Assembly (NCBI GenBank): GCA_038496445.1 | Contig: JALMLS010000015.1 | Location: 310,001-374,000, forward strand | Source: Trichosphaerium sp. ATCC 40318 | Taxonomy: Eukaryota; Discosea; Flabellinia; Trichosidae | DNA: 64,000 nucleotides | Direction: 5' to 3' | Shown here: positions 34,309 through 46,670 of the stretch, piece after piece | How the letters are laid out: the number at the start of each line of letters is the position of its first letter | Numbering within the stretch: the stretch's first letter is position 1 | Program-made: the position numbers and the translations under genes | Notes under the pieces: model-generated | What the model was told of the DNA's origin: nothing | What the model saw: only the letters and a program-made list of their open reading frames with translations | Databases searched by the model: none

Positions 34309-35020
34309 TCACCCCCTTTGAGTGATAGTTACACCTAATTTTTCAATACATTCTTTTGCGACAAGACTATCCGCTGAGACTTTAAGGTATTTAAGAGATT
34401 TAAATTGTTTCAAGAAATAAAGTGTAATAGATTGACCATGTGCTTCAATACTGAGCTTGATATCTTGGTACACTGGAAAAGACATAACTTTTTATGGTTA
34501 ATGTAACGTGCAACAGCATAGCTAGTACATACAATAAAAGCAATACTTTCGAGATTTACCAAATCGTTGAATACTGTATTTTGTAAAATCACACGCCTGG
34601 AAAATGATTTTGAGGTGTACCAAGTACTTTAGTGATACAAAAGTAACACTATCGCAGTCTATAATATCAAGGTGAATACAGATTTACCAATCCCATGTCG
34701 GTGACATGCTTACAATTGACCATGAATAAGTGTTTACATTTTGTATGACTTGAATGCTCATCGTAACAGGTTCCTTCAAAAATAAATAGTGATGTACATT
34801 GCCAAGATGTTTGATCCAAGAGTCAAGCGGGTTAAACAGTGTAATTGTATGAACATATTTGAGCGCTTGAATGCCTTCACTGGTAATATTCTTGCACTTG
34901 GAAATGTCAATTGTGTGTACACCACTCAGTGCCTTTAATCAATCTTATGAATACTACATTCTTGTGTTGTAGTATTAAGCAAGTATACCTTCATCTGATA
35001 TGTTTGAATGACTAAGCTGG
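34309..35020 (-). pseudogene. Fragmentary LRR gene (3' part, disrupted)
   Basis: The minus strand reads SNISDEG(I), is interrupted by about 46 bp carrying an AATACTAC...GTAGTATT inverted repeat (about 34940-34990), then continues LKALSGVHTIDISKCKNIT and ALKYVHTITLFN. Further pieces (LDIIDCDSVTFVSLKYL; VMSFPVYQDIKLSIEAHG...KCIEKLGVTITQRG-like end, TGA at 34311-34309) join across plausible GT-AG introns. No F-box or start is found. The insertion breaks the repeat frame, so I call it a pseudogene; unlike its relatives it seems to have contained introns. Confidence 0.55.
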
Positions 35021-35882
35021 CACACGAATTAACTACTTTTGCCGTTCCATGCGGTTTTGACATTAATGCACAGGTTGCGCGTATTTAACAAGGAATACGG
35101 TAGAGTAGGCGCCTATTATTATGACTCCTTTGACTAGAGTGGACGTCCGTTTTTTTGACGTTGTGAAGCAGTCCGGTTTCACGAGGATGAGTCTATGCTT
35201 TATACACTTAACTACCGTTTTCGGACACTTTCTCGTGAAACTGGACATAAGGACTATTGTTACCCTAAGTACACGTAGAACAGTGTTTTTACAATAGTTT
35301 TGCTTACCACAACAAAAAAGTTCTCCATTTGCTCTACTTTAAAAGGCGGTAGACTTTTTCTACTACCCGAGGAGGAATCTCCCGCAAATTGGTCAAACCA
35401 ATAACAAGCACTGATGTGCTACTTCTGCAACAGAAGACAACAAAATTTACTATCAGAGATAGTCGCATTGACACGAAATCGTGTACCATTTAAACTTCCA
35501 ATGTGCGTGCATATGAGGAGACGTCCTCCTTCATTCTGCAAAGATTTGAAGAGTTCGAAGTACATCACCTAGAGCTGTATGCATGCTGGAGCCTTTGGTT
35601 GGCGAACTTCGCTGCAGGATTAGCCTGTATCGAACTCTCCAACACAGTGCACTTTTGTTTTGTTCTCCTAGAAATGACGCATTTTGATATATTGTGACCA
35701 ACTTCAATTGAATACAACGTACCAAATCCAAAGCGACTATGTTAGGAAGGCTGTTTAGCCAATTCAGGTTACACTTTCTGAAACTGTAAACCAAGCGCAT
35801 TATTCTCTAGTACGACTTGCTGATTTTGCACAACTCTTGATCGATACCACACTTGCAGCTGTCAAACGAAATCACGTTAAAT
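35021..35882. other. Region without recognisable genes
   Basis: Only short frames without recognisable content are present. It separates two decayed LRR copies in opposite orientation. Confidence 0.35.
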
Positions 35883-36200
35883 AGATGTAATTCTGCTCAA
35901 TGAATACACTGTTTGAAGATTTAGTAAAGGTGTTGCAATATTGGCAGGGTTCATGATATTGATCTTTCATTCCGTTCTAGTATATCTGATTCAGGCGTTA
36001 AAGCTCTTAAAAGAGTACATACAATAAGTCTCTTTGAATGTTGGATGATACATGTGATGGTACCTAGCATTAAGCGGCTAATACTACAGATATACGATAT
36101 GGTTTTAGAGTTTCTCGTAGTGTTACTGACAAGCTACAAAAACCAAAGGCAGTTAGGACAATCACATCTATTACGAAATCGAATAGCCCCCTTCACCTAC
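35883..36200 (+). pseudogene. Decayed copy of the 33.2-kb F-box/LRR gene
   Basis: The plus strand reads CNSAQ, then in another frame NTLFEDLV, matching CNSAQANTVFRDLI of the intact gene. It jumps directly to A-ILAG / VHDIDLSFRSSISDSGVKALKRVHTISLFEC, matching the later repeats, and ends with degraded DTCDGT...DIRYGFRVSRSVTDKLQKPKAVRTI, matching the intact C-terminus. At least three frameshifts or stops and an internal deletion of the middle are evident. It is inverted relative to its intact parent 2 kb away. Confidence 0.75.
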
Positions 36201-36468
36201 AGTCCTACCATCTTTCCATAAAGTGTTACCAAAAAAATAAAAGCATATTCCATTGTCGAAGTAATTATTGTACATTAATTTAATTTACATTCTTCCTATT
36301 GACAGCCACGTCAATATAAAATCAAAGATAACAGCGTATGATATCTATTAATTTTTTTGTTTGCAAGAGGGTGAACCAAGGATGAAAAGAAAAAATCCTT
36401 TAGTATACTAGCCACACGTGGTTTTTTTTCGTTCGCTATTTTTTGTAACGAAAATAAGCCCACGTGTT
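36201..36468. other. 3' flank of phosphatase gene
   Basis: No gene seen. Two CACGTG palindromes (about 36415 and 36460) bracket a T-rich tract. Confidence 0.35.
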
Positions 36469-38266
36469 TTAAAATGTCTCAAGATTGTTTATTATTCCAT
36501 TAATCTCTAAACAAGTCAGAAAGATACTATTTCAAAGGGTTGAACGCCGTGAAAATCACGTGCGAATTTTTGTACAAAAATAAGGTTTCCTTACCTTCTT
36601 CTTCTCTCATTGCACTCAGTAGTTGTTCATAGGCACTCAGCTGTGATTTAAATCTAAATGGGGAAGTTAATAACAAAAGAAAACGGGCGTTCGGACCCTA
36701 AACCCGACTAAAACGCAAAACCAAAGTTTGGGAAAAAATTAATGTTTTTTTAACTTTCACATTCACTTGTGATGAAAATAATACTATTAAAATAGAATAA
36801 TAGCAATAGAGAACACATAAAAATTGCTTTTGAACTGAAAGGTGGAGCTCGTGGTGAATTCCACTTTACAGAATTTTTTTTTAGTCATTTTCAGAAGTGG
36901 TATCTTTCTACTTCAGAAGCGTACCCTTTGTTTGGCCCAATCATACTTCGTCGCTCATTAACATATTCTAAACAACACTAAGGTTTAAACAGAACAACTA
37001 AAAGAAAATAAAACGCTTTGTTTAGATAACTTTACCGCGACTAATATCGTAATTCCACCCGCGCTTATACATCAAATAACCAATAACAAACGATGCAGAG
37101 CGTGACACACCAGCTTGGCAATGTACAAGTATACGTTGTTTCTTTGATCTTGCTTTATCTATTAAAAATAAATGAGGACAGGGTATGAAAAAATCACGTG
37201 ATTACTGTCAAAAATGAAAATGCACGATTTTGTTCTAACGTTTTTTTTTTCAACTTTTCTTTTTTGTTGTTTGGGTTTAGCTTTCCCTTATCAGATGTGT
37301 ATACGTACCAATAAACGCGAACGCTTCTTGAAAATATGGCGTAATACTCTGTGATGGTTTATCGGCAAGTTTTATGTTTTTATAATGACACCCTTCCATA
37401 CCTTTTAAACAAAACAATCAGATGGATAAACAGAAAAAAAAAAAACAGATAAAAAAATGCGATTTCGCTAGGGAGGAGATTAAAAATTTTGCACGTGATG
37501 TAACGGCTCAACCGAAACAATAAAAATAATCTATTGAACACCTTCTTAATACTAAAACAAACAAAAACACGAAAGGTGCCGCGCTCCACGCGAAAAAAAA
37601 CAAAAAACAAAAAAAAAATCAAGAAAAAAAACCCGCAAAGTCTTTAGGAGATACGTACAACAATTCTCGCAATCATCTGCTACATTTAATATCCATTTAA
37701 TGTTCATGGTCTTAACAACTTCCTCGTAAGTGCATCTATGACCACCAAGGTACAAGAAGTTGTGCTCAATGATAGAAGGAAACCGATAATTGCTAATCTT
37801 CTTTTCACGATCTCTCGTAGTAACTAAGAACGGGAAAGCCTTTCTAAAGCTTTTAAGACCACCTTGGAAGGAGTACAGTGAGAAAGTGCGTCGTGTCACG
37901 TTACGATGTACCTTCAAGAACACAAGTTGATGGGTGTCCTTCTGAGACGAATGCTTCAACCATATCACAAACGTCTTTCGTCATTTGGCCAGTTTCGTTA
38001 TAAATCACTACCAACTGTACAATTTGAGTCCCAACAACGTCTTCAACCATTTTAGTGCCGTTACCAAGCGTTTTCTGAACGTTCGCCGCTCCAACTATAT
38101 GGGAAGTAGAAAAAGCGTCGTGTGATCGCGCATCTACCAACAAACAAAATGCGAAGCGATTTACAATAGGTAGAACATTATAAAGGTCGTGATGTCCAAT
38201 TCTATCAATCTTTGCGGCTCTGCCTGATATACCGAACATATTTAGTACGCCAGGTATCATCAGCAT
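36469..38266 (-). CDS. Rhodanese-like / dual-specificity protein phosphatase (MAP-kinase-phosphatase type)
   Basis: Six exons run from ATG 38266 to TAA 36471-36469. Residues about 15-115 form a rhodanese-like domain (CLLVDARSHDAFSTSHIVGAANV), the usual MKP docking module. Then a DSPc domain: FLYLGGHRCTYEEVVKTMNIKWILNVA, KLADKPSQSITPYFQEAFAFI with the general-acid Asp, and the active-site loop VHCQAGVSRSASFVIGYLM. The final exons give NKGFKSQLSAYEQLL, the canonical DSP ending, if a GTACGC donor is used after NKG. The architecture matches MAP-kinase phosphatases that dephosphorylate Tyr/Thr. Introns include one about 260 nt with long T-runs. Confidence 0.85.
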
Positions 38267-39216
38267 AGGATTCCGCCAAAAACGTGAAGAAATGTGTCTT
38301 CACAAAACGAGTTCGCAAAACTACTACAATTTTTTAACGGCTCACAAAAGCTTGGTCAAACCCGAGTCACAACTGCTTTTTTTGTGGACTTGCACACAAG
38401 AATTAGTTGCTAGCACTGTAGACTATTGTAAACACAACACAGCCTGCGCAGTTTTTTGCACGTGGAGTTTATTTCTGCTCTTTGTTTGGATATACAAAAC
38501 CTCTAACACTTGACAATGAGACCTATAAACACGGGAGTTTACCCGGATTAATCACAACTGGAAATGTGCGCATAGTGTTGTCATTTTTTGGAGTGGTTTA
38601 CAAAGAAAATTCGCTGTTTTTGTTTTTTTTTTTATTCTCTCACAACGGCCCTGAAACGCACACAAAGAGTCACATTTTGCTCTCCTACGCGCATAAAAGC
38701 CGTGCTACGGCGGAAACGTTTAATTGGAACCAACATAGTGTACTATCTCTGCGTTTACTATTACGCCTTGTTATTGTTTAGATTGGGTAAACCGCTGCTC
38801 GAAGAGCGCTGGGAGCTGGTACGTAAAAAGAAAACTACAAAAGTTGCGGGAAAGTAACCTGGGTTATTATTAGCATTGTTTTTTGAATCTCTCAGCACCT
38901 TTTGTCACATTCGTATTTAGAATCTTACAAAACTTCTTTGGAAACCCACCGGCGCCGCAGCTGCGTTCAAAAACACTGCGGTTATCTGCACGCACTGCGG
39001 ATTGTTTTAACTGCAACACTTTGTGCATCCAAGTTCAAAACACTTTAACAACGTTTGCGAATAGCTTCACAGGCCATACATACCCAATACAAGGTGCAAC
39101 ATTGTATTTTTGTCAATCTTAGTTGCACGACTTGACACAAGAGCCACAGTGACAAGTAAGAACAAAAAGATAAAATGAGCCTTGTGACCTCAAGTTGTGT
39201 GTCACCAAACTTGTTT
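38267..39216. other. Intergenic region
   Basis: Several short plus-strand frames exist but none shows family features or good splice structure. CACGTG near 38460; locally GC-richer around 38950-39000. Confidence 0.35.
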
Positions 39217-40058
39217 TTACTGCGTTTTAGTTTGCTCTTCTCGTACACAAATATCACAAACTGTAGGAGACTCAGCAATTTCGTAGTCGCTCCTTGACAT
39301 ACGTATAGAGTCAGTGCGAAGGCCTGCATTGAATTCTATAGTTGTGACATCTTGCTATTTTCGTGTAAGTTGTTTGCTAAAAATACAGCTCTCAAGGCGC
39401 ACCAAGCTAATATCCATCAATGTTTGAACACCCAATACGCTACCCTAATAGTAGTGATAAGTGAATATCTGTTAAGAGCTCCAAGGCGAAGCACAGCATG
39501 AACAGTTACAAATTTTTTTCGGTTATCACGTGTCATAAAACAAACTTCGTACAAAGGGTGGTACAGCTCCAGGTAGTACTCCAAGCTATTTTTCAAGTTA
39601 ACAATTTCATGTCATTACAATACTTGCAAATACTTACTGTTTCAACGTCACTTGATGAAGCAAACTTGGTGGATTTACATTTTAGTAATTTCTTCAGTTT
39701 TTTAGAATCAACTTTTAAAGATGCTGACATCACACAAAGATGTAGCTTTGATTCCTTCTTTGTTTTAGCGTATATCAATAAAGCCTTTGCGCCTTCTTCT
39801 AGTTTCCCGCCTCTAAAGCGATTTGTAACGAAATGCTCAAGTTTGCGAACCAAGTCTCACCTAACGCTTGCAGCTTGCTCTGATGTACGTACTGCTTCAT
39901 GGTGAATGTGTTTGAAGTCAATATCCTTTGACTAATAACATATTAGCTTCAATTTATCTATTCACCATCTAATGTACCTTTAATAGCGCTAACACGCTTT
40001 GAAACACTTTGCCATCTTCAATTTCAGTGTTTTTGCATGTAGTAGCAGTATTGGCCAT
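39217..40058 (-). CDS. YbaK/ProX-type aminoacyl-tRNA deacylase domain protein
   Basis: Exons encode MANTATTCKNTEIEDGKVF, then HIHHEAVRTSEQAASVRGGKLEEGAKALLIYAK, HLCVMSASLKVDSKKLKKLLKCKSTKFASSSDVETLG, GAVPPF, and after one or two unresolved short exons EFNAGLRTDSIRMSRSDYEIAESP, ending at TAA 39219-39217. The order and motifs (RGG...GAKALL, KKLKKLL, GAVPPF, FNAGLRTDSI) match the YbaK/ProRS-editing family, which clears mischarged tRNA. The middle junction between GAVPPF and the last block is uncertain. An upstream in-frame stretch without ATG (RVYKRNFRTSV) looks like a mitochondrial presequence but lacks a start. Confidence 0.75.
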
Positions 40059-40427
40059 GACACTTGTTCTGAAGTTTCTCTTATACACGCGTGGGACGTA
40101 GGCGTACGTTTGCGCTAGTTTGTATTTTATAGCCTGCGATAACACCGCATTACAACCACAACTGAAGTAATGGAAGCTCGTACCCACACTGCGCCGTAAA
40201 AAGTTCGATTTTGTTTATTAGAGCGAATTCTTCGTTAGTTTTCAAAATCACGTGCTCGTATATTGCAAAGTCTTTTTCGGGTTCCACCCGCGCTTGTCCT
40301 TTCATGCACGTGCGTTTTCTGAGCCATTGAGTTAATAGCGCAACAAAATTATGAGTGCACGCTGATTAAGGGAGGTAAACCTTAGCGACAAGTACAAAAC
40401 TCGTCAGAACCTTCCAATCAAAAGCAA
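40059..40427. promoter_or_regulatory. Divergent promoter, YbaK gene and serine protease
   Basis: 369 bp with CACGTG at about 40249 and 40305. No gene seen. Confidence 0.35.
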
Positions 40428-41996
40428 ATGATGATTAAACTTCTAACGTGTCTGGCTTTCGTTTTAGCTGTCACAGCAATCTACCAAATCCCTCAAGAAG
40501 ATGCTGTAGTTGATCTAGATAGCGGATTTCTTTCAGCAGGAGACAACGCCGTAGTGTTTTCAGAGGTGAGAAGGCAACATCTTGAACAAGTTTTTTTAGG
40601 CATTTATTTATTAAACGCTTGACATTCCACTCCTCGCCAGTACGCAGTTTACTGATGTTGTATGTAGGTAGTACGTGTCCATGATGTTGATTGGATTCGT
40701 TTGCGCTTCTCTGAGGTACATTTCGGTGAAGGTGCTTACTTGAGACTTCTTGGACTTGATGATGGCGCTGAGACAAAGATGAGTACGTTACACGATATTT
40801 TTTGTTTGGTCACATGATATTTATTTCGGAAAAATAGGTTACGAAAGTATTGAACAATGGGGATTTACTACACCATATTTCAATGGAGATGAACTCCTTG
40901 TAGAGGTACGTTAACCTTTTTTGGAATTTTCATACGACATTTGTCCACGTGCTGCTTTTTTCCACTGTTAACAACGATGTAGCTCATTGTCCCTGCTGGA
41001 ACCAAAGGCATGTCTCATATTAAAATAGACAGCGCAATGGTAGGACCATCATCAGTAAAATCAAACGGTACCCTCGGATCTATCTGTGGCACAACCGACT
41101 TGAGAAAAAGATCAAACGAACAAGAAGATGCAAGATTAGTTTCTTCTTCAGGTGGTGTATGCAGTACCTGGTTATTCAACAGAGGTCCAACAAACAACAG
41201 ATGCTTCGGAACTGCTGGACATTGTACGACTAGCTCTGGCGTTTACACAGCTGAATTCAACGTTCCTGACTCAAGCGAATCAGGATCCATCAGGTAACTT
41301 TATTCTTTTTGTTTTCCAAGTTCATTCTTGAATTAGACATCCTGGTCCTGAAGATCAGTATCCAAGCGATCCAACATCTCTTCAATACCGTAACGGTGGT
41401 ATTGGAAACGATTGGGCATACTTGGGTTTCTTTGCTAACACTAACGGCCAGTTCGCTTCATCCAAGCAAAAAGTGCGTTTTTTATTGTTTTTACTCATCA
41501 TTTACTAGTTGTTCACATGTTTGAAAAACTAACTACAACTTTTTAGCAATATACCCTAGACCCAAATCACGCTAGCAGAAACCCTGGTGTTACTATTTGC
41601 GGATACGGTAGTTCATCAGTAAGACCATTGTACGACGAACTTTTCGATTTCTTTGAAATCTTTTTTCTTATTTCTTACTCTTTTTTTAGGAACTTGGTAC
41701 AAAAGATACATGATATGCCTTCATTATACAGCTTCTCTGGTAACACATTAAGATACAAGGTTGACACAACAGGTACGTTATAACTTAGAGTGGAACCAAT
41801 GCGTTTCCTGTTCTCACCATTTTCTTTAGGCGGAAACTCCGGTTCAGCTGTTTCTGATGGTGACATTGTATTCGGTGTACATACTCATGGAGGATGTACT
41901 TCAAGCAACACTGGATCTAACGCTGGTACATGGGCCGGTAGACCAGAATGGCAAGCCGCATTGAGCAGCCCTCAAGGTGTATGTGCTGGAAAGTAA
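40428..41996 (+). CDS. Secreted trypsin-like serine protease
   Basis: About eight exons starting MMIKLLTCLAFVLAVTA (signal peptide). An N-terminal domain of about 100 aa precedes the catalytic part. The triad is visible: His in FGTAGHC, Asp in GGIGNDWAYLGF, Ser in GGNSGSAVSDG. The GVHTHGG stretch follows the Ser as in lysyl-endopeptidase-like S1 proteases. Cysteines bracket the His (CSTW...CFGTAGHC). The exon that begins NLVQKIHDMPSLY is in phase with the Ser exon, but the preceding exon ending GYGSS leaves a phase mismatch at the 41620-41691 intron. Either a single-base error or an unusual splice is involved. Likely role: extracellular or phagosomal proteolysis. Confidence 0.8.
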
Positions 41997-42155
41997 ATCA
42001 AAAAAAACCAGCTTAGCCAAACTTAAATTGAATAAACTTCAATACAAACAGTATCTGTTCTGTTACCACCAATCTCTTCCGAAACTTACAGTTTCATCTA
42101 AGGCAAACATAATGTGCTATCGTAGCATTTTCTTATTGTATTTATTTGGTGAATG
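41997..42155. other. Convergent 3' flanks
   Basis: 159 bp between the protease and the surface-protein gene; no gene seen. Confidence 0.3.
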
Positions 42156-45100
42156 TTACAATAATAAAATTGATATAAAGAAACTGACAGCCACAGCTAC
42201 CTGCTTAACAGTACCACTCACTGCTGAAACCACAGTTGGTTGAGTAGGTTCAACGGGTTCGACTCCTGGAGCTACTGTTGTAGGACTTTCAGATGTTGTA
42301 GGTGCTGTAGGTTCACTTGGAGATGTTGGTGATACCGATGTAGGTGCCATTGTTGTTGGTATCATAGTTGGTGTTGGTGCCATTGTAGTTGGTGTCATAG
42401 GCGGTGTTGGCTCGGTTGTAGGCGAAGCTGTAGCCGGTTGAATAGTTGTAGGTAAGGAAGTTGTAGGCGGCGAAGTTGTTGGTGAGGAAGTTGTTGGAGA
42501 ATCCGTTGTTGGCGAGATAGTTGTTGGAAAGGAAGTTGTTGGAGAATCCGTTGTTGGTGGGGACGTTGTTGGTGGGGAAGTTGTTGGAGAATCTGATGTT
42601 GGTGGGGACGTCGTTGGAGGTAACGTCGTTGGAGGTAACGTCGTTGGGGGCAACGTCGTTGGAGGTAACGTCGTTGGAGGCAACGTCGTTGGAGGTAACG
42701 TCGTTGGAGGTAATGTTGTTGGAGGGGCAAGTATAGAAGTGCAAGTTTCATCATCTAATGGCAAGACGCTAATTTCCAGAACATTGAAAAAAATTTGGTC
42801 TCTAAGTACCCTCAGACTCTCCTAAGATCATAGATTAGTTTTTCAGTTGAACTTACAACAAAACCCATAGAAAACTACTTCACTACACTGTCTTCTTTTG
42901 AATTGAAGAATTGAAAAAGAAAACCAACACGTGGAAAAGAGATAACGTACAAGATACACTTTGTTTTGTGGATTGAATAAAGCTTGAGTTACTTTGCCTT
43001 GATTTTGAAGAAGGCTCTCAGTAACATTTTTGACGATATCTGTCCTTACAAAGCTACCGTTATTTGATACACTGTAGCGTAATGTAACAGTTTCATCAAC
43101 AGGTCCATTGAGGACTATACGAGCACTAACTATAAATGCAGTATCATTTTGTAGACCAGGTGTACCAACTACAGTTAACCCTTCTATTGATAAAATATCA
43201 AACTCTAGTGAAGGTTCTGGAGAGCTAGCTGTGAATAAATCAATTGTAACAATATTAGATACTGATCCTGTAGAGCAATCAATATCAACAAGGAATCCTG
43301 TTAGCGAGTTTGGTGACGCATCAGCATCTCCAACAACATATAATGTCTTGTCTATTTCTTTGTTGTAACCTATCTTTATATCTCTTTCAATATCGAGATC
43401 ACTATCTTCATTGTCAAGACGGTCACCAATCTTTACGCTCCCAAAATCCTTGTATAAAGTAAGTCTGTAGAATAACAAACACGTGGTGTACATCTCATTA
43501 TAGACGGAAAGTAGAACGTACAGCTGTTGGTGTTATAACACGAATCTGCCACTCTTCAAAAAAGTCTGAATCAGGCTCAGCAAAGCATCCATTTAATAAA
43601 TGAAACGGCTGACAATTACAAAAGACACCTTTTGTAAGGGTTCTATTAGTTACATTCTTTGTTGACGCATCAATAGAATATATTGTATCGAAAGTTATGC
43701 CTACAATAGCATTCAAACCTACAGAAGTTAGATGAGAGTTCAGATACAAACAACAAAAAACGTACTTGGAACAAATGCTATTTCGCTCTTGAAAGTGTCA
43801 CTGAGTTCAGTCTCTGAAGTGACTTGCATAACCTATACAGTTATTAGCTACTATGTTTTGATAGCAGTTAGATATGTACCATAGAACTAGAAGAAGAGTA
43901 CTCATAAACTTGATAGTATTGTGTATTGGATTCTGTGTAAAAAATCCATGTCTGATTGTTTCCAAAAACAACAGCTTGTACTGCAACAGATTCTCTATCT
44001 GAGAAATCTATGACTTGCGTAACTATACCTGAAGTGTAGTCTAGTACATTTAGTCAGTACTGTAAACAACAAGGTGCTTGGCGTGCCTTGATAAGTGAAA
44101 ACAAGCATCTGGTTTTTGTTGTACATTGTTGTATTTTTTCGTATTTGAGCAACAATGATATACTCATTACCATCTCCAAGTTGTCCTGTACCAACAACTC
44201 CTTGACTTCGAATAAGTCTTGGAGCTCCAACGAACTGTTGCATAAAGTTGAACTCATCACATTCAAAGTTGAATTCAGGATCTTTAAAACGGAACTGTAA
44301 GTAAGCAGAAACACACGTTCAAAAAACAAACTCTTACCGATTTGAGTTGTTTCACTGTTTAAAGCAGGAACTATTGGTTCATTTTCAATGTCAACGACAC
44401 GAAGTCGTGAATCTGGTTTAAAATCAAATACCGTAGGTGTCAACTAGTAAAGAAGTGTTAGATTTTGAACACCAAAATAAAACACGTGATTTGAAACAAA
44501 CTTAAAGTCATAAAAACAGAAGAAAACGTACCCACAACAACTTTGTTTCTGGAATGTAAGAACTGAAACTATTTGTGATACCTATTGAATCAAAAAGAAA
44601 CCCTCCTACAACAACAGATTCATCTTCTTTTATCGTTGCAATAGCTTGTTGATTCAATGTATTGTATGTAGCATAACCAACAACACCTGTTATGGTACTC
44701 TCTGTTGATGTAAGGTGTATTTTAGTAACATAGTTGTTAACTCTGTTATTGTTTATCACATCAAGAACAATTTCAGGTCCAAGTTGCACTGCTGCAAGGT
44801 CAAGAGCAATTGTAATGGTTCGCGCATAAGTAGTAACAGTAGACCCATCGTCTTCCACCCATGCCAATGTGTACTTATTCAAAGCAATGTTGTACATCAA
44901 GTCAAGACTAAAAGCGTTTTCTACTGTTTTCACTGGTGCCCTGAACAGTTCACCGTCTATCTATGTAGAAGAATGTCAGCCGTTTTCTGAGTATTAAAAA
45001 CACGTGCCTTGTTAAACACTATAACTTCTATTGATTTCGGTGTGACTCCTGCTAGATAAAAAGCAGCTACGTAGTGACTGGCATTACTTTGAGCTACAGA

Positions 45101-46100
45101 TAAAAGACTAAAGCGTGGAAGATCAACTGTTTACAAGAAATTATGTCAGAAAAAGAGGGACTACAGATATGTTTCATGACGCACCTAAGCGAGTCAAAAC
45201 TACTGTTTCATTTTTGGAAAACACGCTAATGAATTTGAAGGCTCCGTCTGATATATAACCATACTCTTGTCTTTCTAAGTAGAGCGTCAAGTGTCCATTC
45301 TCGGACACAAAAAAAAGAAACCAAATAAGAAAAAACGTACCCGAATTGTAAGTAATATCACTAGAGAGTACCCCCGAAGTATCTAACTCTTTAACTTCAC
45401 TACGAGCATACTATAACCTGTTAGAAACAAATAGAATCATTCAAGTAACAGGCGGACATACATCTGTGCCATTGAAAGTGTAACTATAGAAGGATATCGT
45501 TTTGTTTATCAGATTAGTAATGAAAAAAACTGTTATTTCTGTTTCGGCATACACAGCCGTTACAACATTACCAATAAACTCTTCCTCATTACCACCCTGA
45601 GTACCGTTTGCAAGTACATCTATAATGAAAACCTCATTTAGGACCAACTCCGAAGAAAACTCGAAAAAAGAAAAATCTTGGATCAGAAACTCCGTTTTTT
45701 TTTTATATCGGATGTCGTACCGGCTTCTTTGCTTATAAATACACTAAATCTCTGAGGTGTACCCAAAACACCCTCATTACCAGCGATTAAAATAGTTCTT
45801 GTCCCATTTAGTTCACCGGAAACTAATCGTTGATCAGCACCGGTGCTACTTTCGATATATCCGTTCAATGGAGACGAACACAGCGCTAGATAGGTTGAAA
45901 AGTTAGTTTAAATAGCGTAAACGTAGAAAAAGCGATAGTAAACGAAGAGAAAGCCAAAGAGGGCTCAAAATCGAGTTTTTTATGTTTTTCTGGAGAAACA
46001 AGTGAACTATTTTGTTTTGGCGCGTACAGTCTCCTGTGAGTATGCAAAGAATTGCAAAAATGGTTAGAAGTGCTTTAAGCATCATCATTTTGTTATTCAT
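42156..46100 (-). CDS. Large secreted surface protein with Thr/Pro stalk and C-terminal anchor signal
   Basis: At least ten exons run from ATG 46100 (signal peptide MNNKMMMLKALLTIFAILCILTG) to TAA 42158-42156. The ectodomain is beta-rich, with recurrent blocks of hydrophobic strands and Asn-x-Ser/Thr sites. Phrases such as TRTILIAGNEGVLGTPQRFSV, EEEFIGNVVTAVYAETEITV and KTLYVVGDADASPNSLTGFLV suggest repeated beta-propeller-like or similar blades; I recognise no named family. The C-terminal exon encodes about 35 PTT-type repeats and a final hydrophobic stretch (VSFFISILLL) with no basic tail, typical of a GPI signal. This end is organised like that of the reeler protein at 1.2 kb. Exact internal splice choices were not all verified. 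Confidence 0.7.
42590..42730 (-). repeat. 15-bp tandem repeats encoding TTLPP units
   Basis: A 15-bp unit (GGAGGTAACGTCGTT on the plus strand) repeats about nine times with single-base variants and encodes PPTTL on the minus strand. Flanking sequence to about 42300 has looser, diverged versions (PTTSPPTTDS). Confidence 0.85.
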
Positions 46101-46670
46101 TAAAATTCCTGCGCTACTTTTCCAGAATTGGAGTTTTGGTTTTCACAAAAACACAAAATACAACTTTTCATTGAATGTCCTTGTCGGCGTGATATCACCA
46201 ATATCTTAAATAATTCTCTACGACCATAGCCATCGACGTATGTGTTTGCATGATGCAAGCCATTACAATATTTTAATTGTGTCAAAAAACAGAAAAAAAC
46301 ACAATATCAAAAACTATTCACATAACGCGTCCAACATGAGGCGTGAGGGAAGTAAATACTCAATTTGACATGCATCATTTGGTAAATAAACGTACCATCT
46401 CCAGCGATACATAAAAATCACTAGTGGCCGGCTCAAACCTAAACGGTTTACTTGCATTTGGCATACAGCGCCACCTCATTACACACGTCGCTATATACCC
46501 TGTCACACCTGCTGTTTATGTTACAAAGTAGTGGTATGAGAAGACATTGATATTTAGAGTACATGGTGTTGAGCTGTTGGTTGATACAATTCTCATAAGT
46601 GGTGCGATATCAAAAAAAAAAAATTGTATTTTTTGAATGAAACGTTTAATTGTTTGAAGTACAAGTTGTT
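46101..46670. other. Intergenic region
   Basis: No gene recognised. This is the upstream side of the surface-protein gene and the 3' side of the next gene. Confidence 0.35.

Noticed and set aside
38292-39122. Several plus-strand frames of 73-99 codons
   Set aside because: They overlap one another, lack recognisable composition and splice signals, and do not join to a consistent protein.
39498-39905. Plus-strand 135-codon frame
   Set aside because: It is exactly antisense to the YbaK-family exons, whose motifs are convincing on the minus strand.
42313-42754. Asn/Asp-rich and Gln/Arg-rich frames in other frames of the repeat tract
   Set aside because: Short-period repeats keep all frames open; only the PTT frame continues the surface protein and its anchor signal.
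46380-46520. Possible transposon fragment resembling the MITE interior (CCGGCTCAAACCTAAACGG)
   Set aside because: Similarity is limited to a short composition-biased stretch; no termini or duplication.
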